A program made the translations under genes and the position numbers. Below the pieces are notes generated by a model. That model saw only the letters and a program-made list of their open reading frames with translations. It had not been told where the DNA came from and made no database searches. A stretch of DNA of 33,505 nucleotides. Origin: Acidimicrobiales bacterium (GTDB taxonomy: Bacteria; Actinomycetota; Acidimicrobiia; Acidimicrobiales; RAAP-2). Positions 15,344-22,609 of the stretch are shown piece after piece (the stretch's first letter is position 1; every line of letters begins with the position of its first letter). The stretch spans positions 1 through 33,505 of the forward strand of contig JADGOG010000017.1 of assembly GCA_017883065.1 (NCBI GenBank), in the 5' to 3' direction.

Positions 15344-15381
15344 GTTGGTGCGGCAGAGCGCCCACTACCGACGAGCTGGGA

Positions 15382-15612
15382 CTACTCCTGCCGGTTGCCC
15401 AGATGCCATCCTCCGCAGAACGAGCAGCGGTAGGGATCGAGGTCGGCCCCCTCCTCCAGCCGGAGCCGCAGTGACGAACGGTTGGCGTCGTCCTGGTGGT
15501 CGAACCGGGTCTTGGGCTGACCGTCGGCTCTCCAGTGCTCCCGTGCGGAGCCCCCGGGATCGGGGTCTCCGGTGGGCGGTGGGCGCTTGCGCCCGCGTCG
15601 GGCCTTGGCCAT
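15382..15612 (-). CDS. Small CxxC-GGWH protein of unknown function
   Basis: Protein of 76 aa, basic and polar at the N-terminus (MAKARRGRKRPPP). It ends with 'DPYRCSFCGGWHLGNRQE', where C-x2-C and a following His suggest a small zinc-binding knuckle. Similar short actinobacterial proteins with a CxxCGGWHLG ending exist as far as I recall, but none has a function I can name. The start follows the crotonase stop by 21 bp on the same strand, with GAGG about 10 nt before the ATG, so the two are probably co-transcribed. Confidence 0.6.
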   Translation of the reverse strand: MAKARRGRKRPPPTGDPDPGGSAREHWRADGQPKTRFDHQDDANRSSLRLRLEEGADLDPYRCSFCGGWHLGNRQE

Positions 15613-15633
15613 CGGCGGTAGTCCTCGGACGTC

Positions 15634-16434
15634 CTACTCGGTGTACACGGGAGGCCGCTTCTCGCGGAAGGCGGCCGACGCCTCGGTGAGGTTGCCCGTG
15701 TGCCCGGCGAGCAGCTGGGTCCTGTTCTCCAGGTCGACGGCCGCCCTCAGGCTGCTCACTTCGAGCGACGCCCAGATGGTGTCCTTGGTCAGGGCCAGCC
15801 CGAACGGGCTGAAGGCGCACATCCCCTCGGCCATGTCGAGGGCCAGGTCGACGACCTCGTCGTCGGCCACCACCCGGGAGACCAGCCCGATCCGGTGTGC
15901 CTCCTCGGCGTGGACCTTCCTTCCGGTGAGGAGGATCTCCGCCGAGTTGGAGATGCCCACGGCCCGCGGCAGGAGCCAGGTCACGCCCAGTTCGGCCCCG
16001 GTCAGCCCGTTGCTGATGCCGGCCCCGCAGAAGACGGCCGACGCGCCGGCCAGCCGGATGTCCGCCCCCAGGGAGAGGCACATCCCACCGCCGTAGGCCG
16101 GCCCCTTGATGGCGGCGATGATCGGTTGGGGGATGGCCCGCATGGCCGGGACGATGCCGCCCATGAACTCCATGGCCCGCATCCCCATCCGATGGCGGCC
16201 GAGGTTCTCGGTCCCGGGCGGCAGTCCGGCGTGCTCCAGTTCGAGGCCCGAGCAGAAGGCACGGCCGGCACCGGTCAGGACCACCACCCGGCAGTCGTTG
16301 TCGGCGCCGACCTCGGCCAGCGCGTCATAGAGATCGGACACCAGTGCGAACGACATCGAGTTGAGCCTCGACGGATTGTCCAGGGTGACCACCCGCACGT
16401 GGGGACGGATCGATTCGACGGAGACCAGAGGCAT
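15634..16434 (-). CDS. Enoyl-CoA hydratase/isomerase (crotonase) family protein
   Basis: Protein of 266 aa starting MPLVSVESIRPHV; a GTG two codons upstream is an alternative. Crotonase signatures: 'VVVLTGAGRAFCSGLEL' (first oxyanion-hole strand) and 'PIIAAIKGPAYGGGMCLSLGADIRLAGASAVFCGAGISNGLTGAELGVTWLLPRAVG'. In rat enoyl-CoA hydratase the segment GGGCE supplies catalytic Glu144; here that position is Cys. The pattern around 'GLTGAELGVTWLLPR' matches the actinobacterial EchA subgroup, in which the acidic residue sits in the GAEL segment (GCDM in others). It acts on an acyl-CoA, but hydratase versus isomerase or hydrolase activity cannot be decided. It is divergent from the AlgH-like gene. 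Confidence 0.85.
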   Translation of the reverse strand: MPLVSVESIRPHVRVVTLDNPSRLNSMSFALVSDLYDALAEVGADNDCRVVVLTGAGRAFCSGLELEHAGLPPGTENLGRHRMGMRAMEFMGGIVPAMRAIPQPIIAAIKGPAYGGGMCLSLGADIRLAGASAVFCGAGISNGLTGAELGVTWLLPRAVGISNSAEILLTGRKVHAEEAHRIGLVSRVVADDEVVDLALDMAEGMCAFSPFGLALTKDTIWASLEVSSLRAAVDLENRTQLLAGHTGNLTEASAAFREKRPPVYTE

Positions 16435-16500
16435 GCCCACAGCCTCACCGACCGGGGCTCCCGGCGCCACTCCTCCCCCCGATTGGGCCATCATCGGGAC

Positions 16501-17136
16501 GTGCCGATCGAACCGTTCAGCGCCTTCGAGCCCTACGGGGGCGCCATGCCCCCCGACGTCCTCGTCGGTCAACTGCTCGTGGCCACACCCCAGTTGGCCG
16601 ATCCCAACTTCGCCCGCCGGGTCCTCCTGGTGCTCGACCACGGCGACCACGGTGCCCTCGGCGTGGTGATCGACCGTCCCGGCGGGGTGCCGGTGGGCGA
16701 ATTGATGGCTCCGTGGCATCCCCTGGCCACACCGCCGGCCGAGCTCTTCACCGGAGGGCCGGTGGCCCGCAACGCACTGATCGGACTGGTCCGCCTGCGG
16801 GGCCGACCCGGCGCCGAGCCCGGAGCACCCGAGGGACCACTCGGGTGGCGCCTGCTGGTGGACGACCCCCGCCCGCTGGGCATCGTGGATCTGGCCGTGG
16901 ACCCCTCGTCGCTCGACGACGCCGTGGTCGGTGCCCGGCTCTTCTCCGGGTATGCGGGGTGGGACTCGGGACAGCTCGAGGAGGAGATCGACGAAGGCTC
17001 GTGGTACGTCGTGCCGGCCGAGGCCCGCGACCCGATCTCGGCCGACCCCGAGGGACTGTGGCGCCGGGTGCTCAGGCGCCAGGGCGGTGCGCTCGCCCTG
17101 GTGTCGGGATTCCCGCCGGATCCCGCCTTGAACTGA
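16501..17136 (+). CDS. AlgH/UPF0301 (DUF179) family protein
   Basis: Protein of 211 aa from GTG 16501, or 196 aa from ATG 16546 (MPPDVLVGQ), which has a GGGGG stretch 4 nt upstream. Neither start can be excluded. The family motifs are clear: 'LVGQLLVATPQLADPNFARRVLLVLDHGDHGALGVVIDRP', 'LFTGGPVARNALIGLVRLRG', 'LFSGYAGWDSGQLEEEIDEGSWYVVPA' and the C-terminal 'LWRRVLRRQGG'. Members are widespread soluble proteins; in Pseudomonas AlgH was linked to alginate regulation, but the biochemical function is not settled. Divergently arranged with the crotonase gene, with 66 bp between the two starts. Confidence 0.9.
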   Translation: MPIEPFSAFEPYGGAMPPDVLVGQLLVATPQLADPNFARRVLLVLDHGDHGALGVVIDRPGGVPVGELMAPWHPLATPPAELFTGGPVARNALIGLVRLRGRPGAEPGAPEGPLGWRLLVDDPRPLGIVDLAVDPSSLDDAVVGARLFSGYAGWDSGQLEEEIDEGSWYVVPAEARDPISADPEGLWRRVLRRQGGALALVSGFPPDPALN

Positions 17137-17194
17137 CCGATCGGACCCGGGGTGCGACCCTCCCCGGAGAGCGGACTGCGCACGAGTGGACGGC

Positions 17195-17200
17195 TACCAT
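17195..17200 (+). promoter_or_regulatory. -10 box for the leaderless GNAT gene
   Basis: TACCAT fits TANNNT and the GTG start at 17207 follows after 6 nt. There is no ribosome-binding sequence between them. Confidence 0.55.
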
Positions 17201-17206
17201 CGCGGC

Positions 17207-17830
17207 GTGCAACCAGCAGCGGGCCGCCCCGTGGTCCGTCCGGTCACCGGGTCGGACATCCCCGGCCTGGCCGACATGCTGGTGCGTTCGTTCGACGACG
17301 ACCCGGTGGCCAACTTCATGTTCGGAGGGGACCGCCGGCGCCGCCGGGGTCTCCATTCGTTCTTCACGTCGCAGATGCGCCGCCAGTACCTCCCCCACGG
17401 GCACATCTACACGGCGGGCCATCTCGAGGGTGCAGCCATCTGGGGCCCGCCGGGACGCAGGCGCGACGGCCTCCGCGAGTTGGTCCAGCTACTTCCCACG
17501 GCCCCGTTCCTGGTCAGCTCCCGCATGCATCGGGCGCTCCAGCTCCTCTTCGAGATCGACGGGCTCCATCCGACCGAGCCCCACTGGTACCTGGCCACCC
17601 TCGGCACCGCGCCCGAACGCCAGGGCCACGGCGTGGGCTCCGCGCTCCTCGAGTCCATGCTGAGCCGGGTCGACGAGGCGGGGGAGCCCGCCTACCTCGA
17701 GTCGTCCAAGGAGCGCAACGTGGGCCTCTACGCCAGGTTCGGGTTCGAGGTCATCGACGAGCTGCACTCGAAGGTGGGCAGCCCGCCCATCTGGAGGATG
17801 TGGCGCGAGCCCAGGGTCCCCGAGCACTGA
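17207..17830 (+). CDS. GNAT-family N-acetyltransferase
   Basis: Protein of 207 aa from the GTG at 17207. An in-frame start 21 nt upstream (17186) lies before the predicted -10 box and is unlikely. The acetyl-CoA binding motif A is 'HWYLATLGTAPERQGHGVGSALLESML' with the R-Q-x-x-G-x-G loop; motif B is 'PAYLESSKERNVGLYARFGFEVIDEL'. The N-terminal part, 'VRPVTGSDIPGLADMLVRSFDDDPVANFMF', matches the subgroup of small-molecule acetyltransferases. The acceptor is unknown. It ends 23 bp before the convergent LysR gene. Confidence 0.85.
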   Translation: MQPAAGRPVVRPVTGSDIPGLADMLVRSFDDDPVANFMFGGDRRRRRGLHSFFTSQMRRQYLPHGHIYTAGHLEGAAIWGPPGRRRDGLRELVQLLPTAPFLVSSRMHRALQLLFEIDGLHPTEPHWYLATLGTAPERQGHGVGSALLESMLSRVDEAGEPAYLESSKERNVGLYARFGFEVIDELHSKVGSPPIWRMWREPRVPEH

Positions 17831-17835
17831 TCCCC

Positions 17836-17850
17836 GCCTGGTGATCAGGC
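17836..17850. terminator. Short hairpin between convergent GNAT and LysR genes
   Basis: GCCTG (17836-17840), loop GTGAT, CAGGC (17846-17850) fills most of the 23-bp gap between two convergent stops. The stem is short and there is no T-run. It could serve both strands. Confidence 0.35.
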
Positions 17851-17853
17851 CGG

Positions 17854-18768
17854 TCAGTCGGCGGCGTGGACTCCTTCAGGCCGGCCCTCGGGCATCGCCA
17901 CCACTTCCTTCAACAGGTCGTTGAGCGCCCGGGTCGGAGCGGACGGCAGGCCCCGGCTCCGCTGGGCCACGCCCACCCGACGGCGGGGCAGTCCCTCGAC
18001 GGTCATCCCGTGGAACTGCGAACGGAGGGAGGACGGGATGGCGGTGGCCGGAAGGATGGCCGGGCCGTACCCTTCGAAGGTGAGGGATGCGATCAGCCGG
18101 AGTCCGTCGATCTCCGCGGCCGGCAACAGGGTGATCCCGAGCGGCCGGGTCACCGCGTCGAGCTCGTCGCGGAAGGCGGTGCCCGGCACCGGTAGGAGCA
18201 GCTCCAGGTCGGCCAGGTCCTCGAGGGCGAGGGAGCCCTCCACCGCGGCCATGGCGTGGCCACCGGGCACCACCAGCATGAGGTCCTCCTCGAAGAGGAG
18301 GCGCGCCACCAGGTCCCGCCCGGTCACCGGCAGGTGGAGCACGGCCAGGTCGAGCTGCCCGCTGGCCAGTTGGGGCTCGAGTCCGGTGGTGTTGCCCTCC
18401 ACCACCACCAGCCGGAGCTTGGGGTGGCGCTTCCGGGCCAGATCCATCAACCGGGGCACCAGCCAGCGGGCTGCGGTCCCGATCATCCCGACCCGCACCG
18501 TCCCGGTGACCTCGTCCCTGCAGGCGGCCACGTCGGAGACCAGGGCGTCCAGCTCGGACAGGATCCGCCGGGCCCTGGTCACCACCACCCTGCCCTCCTC
18601 GGTCAGTGTGCCGTCGGCCCGGTCGATGAGCGGTGTGCCCAACTCCCGCTCGAGACGGGCCACGTGGGCCGAGATGTTCGACTGGACGGTGTTGAGGTGC
18701 TCCGCGGCGGCAGAGAAGGTCCCGTGGTCGCTGATGGCGGTCAAGGCTTGCAGGTGTCTCAGCTCCAT
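17854..18768 (-). CDS. LysR-family transcriptional regulator
   Basis: Protein of 304 aa, normal length for the family. The winged helix-turn-helix is at residues 1-60: 'MELRHLQALTAISDHGTFSAAAEHLNTVQSNISAHVARLERELGTPLIDR'. The periplasmic-binding-like effector domain follows ('GTVRVGMIGTAARWLVPRLMDLARKRHPKLRLVVVEGNTTGLEPQLASGQLDLAVLHLPV'). A TATCAT box on the minus strand ends 8 nt before the ATG, suggesting a leaderless or nearly leaderless mRNA. It is divergent from the small RNA and the HAD-PlsC operon. LysR proteins often control the divergent unit, so either could be a target; no effector can be predicted. Confidence 0.9.
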   Translation of the reverse strand: MELRHLQALTAISDHGTFSAAAEHLNTVQSNISAHVARLERELGTPLIDRADGTLTEEGRVVVTRARRILSELDALVSDVAACRDEVTGTVRVGMIGTAARWLVPRLMDLARKRHPKLRLVVVEGNTTGLEPQLASGQLDLAVLHLPVTGRDLVARLLFEEDLMLVVPGGHAMAAVEGSLALEDLADLELLLPVPGTAFRDELDAVTRPLGITLLPAAEIDGLRLIASLTFEGYGPAILPATAIPSSLRSQFHGMTVEGLPRRRVGVAQRSRGLPSAPTRALNDLLKEVVAMPEGRPEGVHAAD

Positions 18769-18776
18769 CGCTAAAG

Positions 18777-18782
18777 ATGATA
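18777..18782 (-). promoter_or_regulatory. -10 box for the LysR gene
   Basis: Minus-strand TATCAT (18782 to 18777), 8 nt before the ATG at 18768. It lies in an AT-rich pocket (about 18770-18860) that is unusual for this window. Confidence 0.45.
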
Positions 18783-18803
18783 GCAGGTATCGATATAAGC
18801 TGC

Positions 18804-18833
18804 TTGACTGATTGCTCGCGATCGTTTTACAAT
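18804..18833 (+). promoter_or_regulatory. Strong vegetative-type promoter for the small RNA
   Basis: TTGACT (18804-18809), 18-bp spacer, TACAAT (18828-18833): the best -35/-10 pair in the window, each one base away from the consensus hexamers. Transcription should begin near 18840. No open reading frame with a start signal follows before the C-loop hairpins. Confidence 0.75.
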
Positions 18834-18839
18834 CTATTC

Positions 18840-18924
18840 AGACCACAGGATCTAAGGAATCCCCCTCCTATCCTTGTTGAGTCAGTGCGAAGGGACCGCC
18901 TACCCCCCCTGGCGGTCCCTTTGC
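18840..18924 (+). ncRNA. Candidate 6C small RNA (two C-rich hairpin loops)
   Basis: About 85 nt between a strong promoter and a strong hairpin. Hairpin 1 (18847-18874): AGGAT pairs with ATCCT and the inner AGGA with TCCT, leaving loop ATCCCCC. Hairpin 2 (18887-18924): AGGGACCGCC pairs perfectly with GGCGGTCCCT, extended to 14 bp with one G-T wobble, around loop TACCCCCCCT with seven C. Two hairpins with C-rich loops are the hallmark of the actinobacterial 6C RNA (B11 in Mycobacterium tuberculosis, about 93 nt), which regulates targets through the C loops. I recall that the mycobacterial and Streptomyces copies lie next to HAD-type phosphatase genes; here a HAD-PlsC gene follows. Hairpin 2 probably also acts as terminator. 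The 3' end is estimated. Confidence 0.72.
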
Positions 18925-19022
18925 CGCGTCCGGGGACGAGTTTCCCCGTCCGGCACACCCCGGGGGTACCCGGATCCCGAAGATCGGCCCTCCAACCGGC
19001 GTCCCGACCCGGTGGTCGGCGG

Positions 19023-19028
19023 TAGCGT
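19023..19028 (+). promoter_or_regulatory. -10 box for the leaderless HAD-PlsC operon
   Basis: TAGCGT fits TANNNT and the ATG at 19035 follows after 6 nt without a ribosome site. It would drive the three coupled genes to 22584, separately from the small RNA promoter upstream. Confidence 0.5.
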
Positions 19029-19034
19029 GAGGGC

Positions 19035-20414
19035 ATGTCCGATGCCGCCGGGGCCGTCTTCGTCGATCTCGACCGCACGCTCCTCCGTTCGGCCAGTGGC
19101 CCGGTGTTCCAGGCGGCGCTGGAGGCCGAGGGCGTGGTGGCCAAGGGACACCATCTCCCCGGCGATCAGTTGATGTACGGCTTCTACAACCGGTTCGGGG
19201 AGTCGGTGCCCTTCATGGGGCTGGCCCGGGCCGCCGCTCCCTTCATGCGGAACCGCTCGGTCAAGGCCACCCGTCAGGCCGGGAAGCGGGCGGTGGGCCC
19301 CCTGATGGACCTGGTCCAGCCCTGGGCCCTCGAACGGCTGGCCGCCCACAGGGACGAAGGCATGCCTCTGGTCCTGGCCACCACGTCGCCCATGGACCTG
19401 GTGTCGCCCCTGGCCAAGGCGCTCGGATTCGATGCGCTCATCGCCACCCGCTACGGGCGTGCGGGCGGGGTCTTCACCGGTCGGATCGAGGGCGGGTTCG
19501 TCTGGGGTGTGGGCAAGCGCGCCGCCGTGGGTCAGTGGGCGGCCGAAAACGGCATCGACCTGCAGGCATCCCATGTCTACTCCGACAGCTTCTTCGACCT
19601 TCCGTTGTTCCTGTCGGTCGGGCATCCGCACCCGGTCAACGCCGATCCCCGGCTGTTGGCGGTGGCCCTGGCCCGCCGCTGGCCCCTCGATCACTGGGAC
19701 CGTCCTCCGGGGGTCCCCTCGCTGGTGGGCCTCGAGCCCTACCACCTGCTCCGGCACCTGTTCCGGCCCGAGGCGTTCCCCTACGCCCGATTCACCATCG
19801 AGGGGATGGACCACATCCCGTCTTCGGGTCCGGTGCTGCTGGCCAGCAACCACCGCAGCTACTTCGACGTGGCCGCCCTAGGTCTGGTGGCCGCCCGCCT
19901 GAAGCGACCGGTGCGGTTCCTGGGCAAACAGGAGGTGTTCGACGCGCCGGTGGTCGGCCAGCTGGCCCGGGCACTCGGCGGCATCCCGGTCGACCGGGGC
20001 AGCGGCTCGGGCGACTCCATGCGTCGTGCCGCCGCAGCCCTTCGGGCCGGCGAGGTGGTCATCGTGCTCCCGCAGGGAACCATCCCCCGGGGAGTCAGCT
20101 TCTTCGATCCGGTGCTCCACGGCCGGACCGGGACGGCCCGCCTGGCGGCGGAGACCGGGGCACCGGTCGTTCCCATCGGATTGTGGGGCACCGAGAGGGT
20201 ATGGCCCCGCTCGTCCAAGGTGCCGACCATGGCCACGCTCCATCCACCCCGGGTCACGGTGACCGTGGGCCCACCGGTTCCACTCGGGCTCGAGGACGCG
20301 GTTGCCGACACGGCGACGCTGATGGGGGCCATCGTGGGCCTGTTGCCGGACGAGGCGCGGGTGGAGAGGCTCCCCACCGAAGAGGACCTGGCCCGCACCC
20401 GACCGTCGGCGTGA
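19035..20414 (+). CDS. HAD-IB phosphatase / 1-acylglycerol-3-phosphate acyltransferase fusion
   Basis: Protein of 459 aa with two domains. Residues 5-215 are a HAD subfamily IB phosphatase: motif I 'FVDLDRTLLR' (D11, D13), motif II 'LATTSP' (T116), motif III Lys161 in 'GVGKRAAV', motif IV 'YSDSFFDLPLF' (D184, D188); all key residues are present. Residues about 245-440 are a PlsC acyltransferase: 'SNHRSYFD' (H273-x4-D278), 'GGIPVDRGSG', 'LPQGTIPRG' (345-353) and 'VVPIGLWGTE'. The usual FPEGT motif has Gln instead of Glu here. M. tuberculosis Rv2483c has the same fusion. It probably makes phosphatidic acid from lysophosphatidate; the role of the HAD domain is not known. It overlaps murT by GTGA. 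Confidence 0.88.
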   Translation: MSDAAGAVFVDLDRTLLRSASGPVFQAALEAEGVVAKGHHLPGDQLMYGFYNRFGESVPFMGLARAAAPFMRNRSVKATRQAGKRAVGPLMDLVQPWALERLAAHRDEGMPLVLATTSPMDLVSPLAKALGFDALIATRYGRAGGVFTGRIEGGFVWGVGKRAAVGQWAAENGIDLQASHVYSDSFFDLPLFLSVGHPHPVNADPRLLAVALARRWPLDHWDRPPGVPSLVGLEPYHLLRHLFRPEAFPYARFTIEGMDHIPSSGPVLLASNHRSYFDVAALGLVAARLKRPVRFLGKQEVFDAPVVGQLARALGGIPVDRGSGSGDSMRRAAAALRAGEVVIVLPQGTIPRGVSFFDPVLHGRTGTARLAAETGAPVVPIGLWGTERVWPRSSKVPTMATLHPPRVTVTVGPPVPLGLEDAVADTATLMGAIVGLLPDEARVERLPTEEDLARTRPSA

Positions 20415-21778
20415 CCGTCTCCACCAGCCCGTCCACCGAACCCCCGCCCCGCCCCCTGTCCCTGCGGTCGTCGGTCGCCGTCGGGTCGCTCCGACTGGTC
20501 AACCGGCTGTCGCGGCGCCTGGGCCGGGGCAGCGGCACCGTCGCCGGTGGCCGGGTGGGACTGGCTATCGATCCCCGCCTGTTGACCGTGCTGGCCGGTG
20601 GCCTGCAGGTCGCCCTGGTCAGCGGTACGAACGGGAAGACCACCACCACCCGGATGCTGGCGGCGGCGCTCGCCGGACCCGACGACCCACCCGTGGCCAG
20701 CAACCAGACCGGGGCCAACATGCCCGCCGGGCACGTGGCGGCCCTGGTCGAGTCCCCGGCGGCAGTGGTGTGCGTGCTGGAGGTGGACGAGGGCTACCTC
20801 GGTCGGGTGATCGAGGAGGCCCGTCCCCGGGTGGTGGTCCTGCTCAACCTGTCGCGGGACCAATTGGACCGGATCGCCGAGGTGCGCATGCTGGTGGATC
20901 GGTGGCGTACCGCCCTGTCGGGTTTGCCGGCAGGCACCGGATCGGCAGGGGCTCCGACCGTGGTGGTGGCCAACGCAGACGATCCGATGGTGGCCTGGGC
21001 GGCCATGACGGCTCCCGAGGTGGTCTGGGTGGGCGCCGGCCAGGTCTGGCGCAACGACGCGGTGGGCTGCCCGGCGTGCGGCGGGCGGATCGAATTCGCG
21101 GATCAGGGCGGGTGGGCGTGCGACCGGTGCACGTTCCGGCGTCCGGACCGGAACGCCTGGCTGGACGGCACGACCCTGGTCATGGCCGACGGGACCCGTC
21201 TTGCCGTCGACATCGCCCTGCCCGGGCAGTTCAACCGGGCCAATGCGGCGATGGCGGCCATGGCCGCACCGATCATGGGCACCCACGCCGGGTACCCGAC
21301 GGGGGAAGGTACTCCCCTGACGACGGCCGTGGCCCTCGAACGGGTGGCCTCGGTCGACGAGGTGGCCGGGCGATTCGCCGCGACGGTGCACCGCGGTCAT
21401 CCCGTCCGCCTCCTGTTGGCCAAGAACCCCGCCGGGTGGACGGCCATCTTCGACCTCCTGGACGAGACCAGTCCGCCGGAGACGCCGTTGGTCCTGTCCA
21501 TCAACGCCCGCATCGCGGACGGCCTCGACCCCAGCTGGCTCTGGGACGTCCCCTTCGAACGGTTGGTCGCTCGTACCGTGGTGGTCACCGGGGACCGGCG
21601 GCGCGATCTGGACGTCCGGCTCCGCTACGCCGAGGTGGCCTGCACGGTGGTCGACGACCCGGTGGCCGCGGTGGAGCGCGCCGTCTCCCTCGCCGCCCCG
21701 GCCGACGGGGCATCGTCACCGGCGGTCGACTTCCTGGGCAACTACACCGCCTTCGCCGAACTGCGGGGCCGGCTGTGA
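20411..21778 (+). CDS. murT: Lipid II isoglutaminyl synthase, Mur-ligase subunit MurT
   Basis: Protein of 455 aa starting with a GTG that overlaps the previous stop (GTGA). It has the Mur ligase ATP-binding loop 'VSGTNGKTTTTR' (G72-T78) and the MurT-specific zinc ribbon inserted in the middle domain, CPAC (C220, C223) and CDRC (C237, C240). The C-terminal DUF1727 domain contains 'LLLAKNPAGWTAIFDLL'. With GatD it amidates the alpha-carboxyl of D-Glu in lipid II to D-isoglutamine, using ATP and glutamine-derived ammonia, on the cytoplasmic side of the membrane. The next gene is gatD, with a GTGA overlap, so the two subunits are made together. Confidence 0.95.
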   Translation: MTVSTSPSTEPPPRPLSLRSSVAVGSLRLVNRLSRRLGRGSGTVAGGRVGLAIDPRLLTVLAGGLQVALVSGTNGKTTTTRMLAAALAGPDDPPVASNQTGANMPAGHVAALVESPAAVVCVLEVDEGYLGRVIEEARPRVVVLLNLSRDQLDRIAEVRMLVDRWRTALSGLPAGTGSAGAPTVVVANADDPMVAWAAMTAPEVVWVGAGQVWRNDAVGCPACGGRIEFADQGGWACDRCTFRRPDRNAWLDGTTLVMADGTRLAVDIALPGQFNRANAAMAAMAAPIMGTHAGYPTGEGTPLTTAVALERVASVDEVAGRFAATVHRGHPVRLLLAKNPAGWTAIFDLLDETSPPETPLVLSINARIADGLDPSWLWDVPFERLVARTVVVTGDRRRDLDVRLRYAEVACTVVDDPVAAVERAVSLAAPADGASSPAVDFLGNYTAFAELRGRL

Positions 21779-22584
21779 CCGCGGCTTCGCCGCGGTCGGC
21801 ACTGGCCATCGCCGTGGTCTTCCCCGACCTGCTCGGCACCTACGGTGACGGCGGGAACGGCTTGGTCCTGGCCCGCCGGGCGGCGTGGAGAGGTATCGAC
21901 GTCGACCTGGTCCAGGCCGACTCGGGTCGACCGCTGCCCTCCGCCGACCTGTACTGCATCGGCGGCGGGGAGGACGGTCCCCAGGTGCGGGCGGCCACCG
22001 CGCTCATCGCCGAGGGGACGATCCGACGGTCCTTCGACCAGGGTGCAGTGGTGCTGGGCGTCTGCGCCGGGTACCAACTGCTCGGCCAGCGCTTCCCCGA
22101 CAGCGCCGACCGCTCCCAGGACGGCCTCGGCCTCCTGGATGTGACCACACGCAAGGGCACAGGACCGCGGGCGGTGGGCGAGGTGATCGCCGAGAGCCTG
22201 CCCGAGGCACCCCGTCTGCCTGGTGGTCGGATCCTGCCCCCACTGACCGGGTTCGAGAACCATGGCGGGGTGACCGTGCTCGGGCCGGCGGCCCGCCCGG
22301 TCGGACGCGTGGTGGCCGGTGTCGGCAACGGCGGGGGTGACGGCACCGAGGGGGCGTGGAGCGACCGGGTGGTGGGGACCTATCTGCACGGACCGCTCCT
22401 GGCCCGGAACCCCGACCTGGCCGACCTGTTGCTCGGATGGGCGATCGCACCCGGGGGATCCGACCGACCGCTCGACCCGTTGGACGATGCCGCCGAGCTC
22501 GCCCTGCGCACCGAGCGGCTGACCTCGGTCCCGCGCACCGGCCGGGCCGGGCTGGTGCGCCGGCTGATCGGGCGTCGGGCCTGA
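21775..22584 (+). CDS. gatD: Lipid II isoglutaminyl synthase, glutaminase subunit GatD
   Basis: Protein of 269 aa; the GTG overlaps the murT stop (GTGA). It is a class I glutamine amidotransferase of the CobB/CobQ type. The nucleophile is Cys97 in 'VLGVCAGYQLLG' and the catalytic His is His205 in 'VGTYLHGPLLARNPDLAD', matching C94 and H189 of S. aureus GatD. The N-terminus 'VVFPDLLGTYGDGGNGLVLARRAAWRGIDVDLV' is characteristic. It hydrolyses glutamine and channels ammonia to MurT. The C-terminal extension of about 40 residues is Arg-rich. It ends 25 bp from the convergent acyltransferase gene. Confidence 0.95.
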   Translation: MTAASPRSALAIAVVFPDLLGTYGDGGNGLVLARRAAWRGIDVDLVQADSGRPLPSADLYCIGGGEDGPQVRAATALIAEGTIRRSFDQGAVVLGVCAGYQLLGQRFPDSADRSQDGLGLLDVTTRKGTGPRAVGEVIAESLPEAPRLPGGRILPPLTGFENHGGVTVLGPAARPVGRVVAGVGNGGGDGTEGAWSDRVVGTYLHGPLLARNPDLADLLLGWAIAPGGSDRPLDPLDDAAELALRTERLTSVPRTGRAGLVRRLIGRRA

Positions 22585-22609
22585 GCCCGACCGGGTCAGG
22601 CGGTACCGC

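Noticed and set aside
19535-20410. Upstream part of the open frame leading into murT
   Set aside because: It overlaps the HAD-PlsC gene in another frame and reads as Arg/Pro/Gly-rich shadow; the GTGA at 20411 is the natural murT start.
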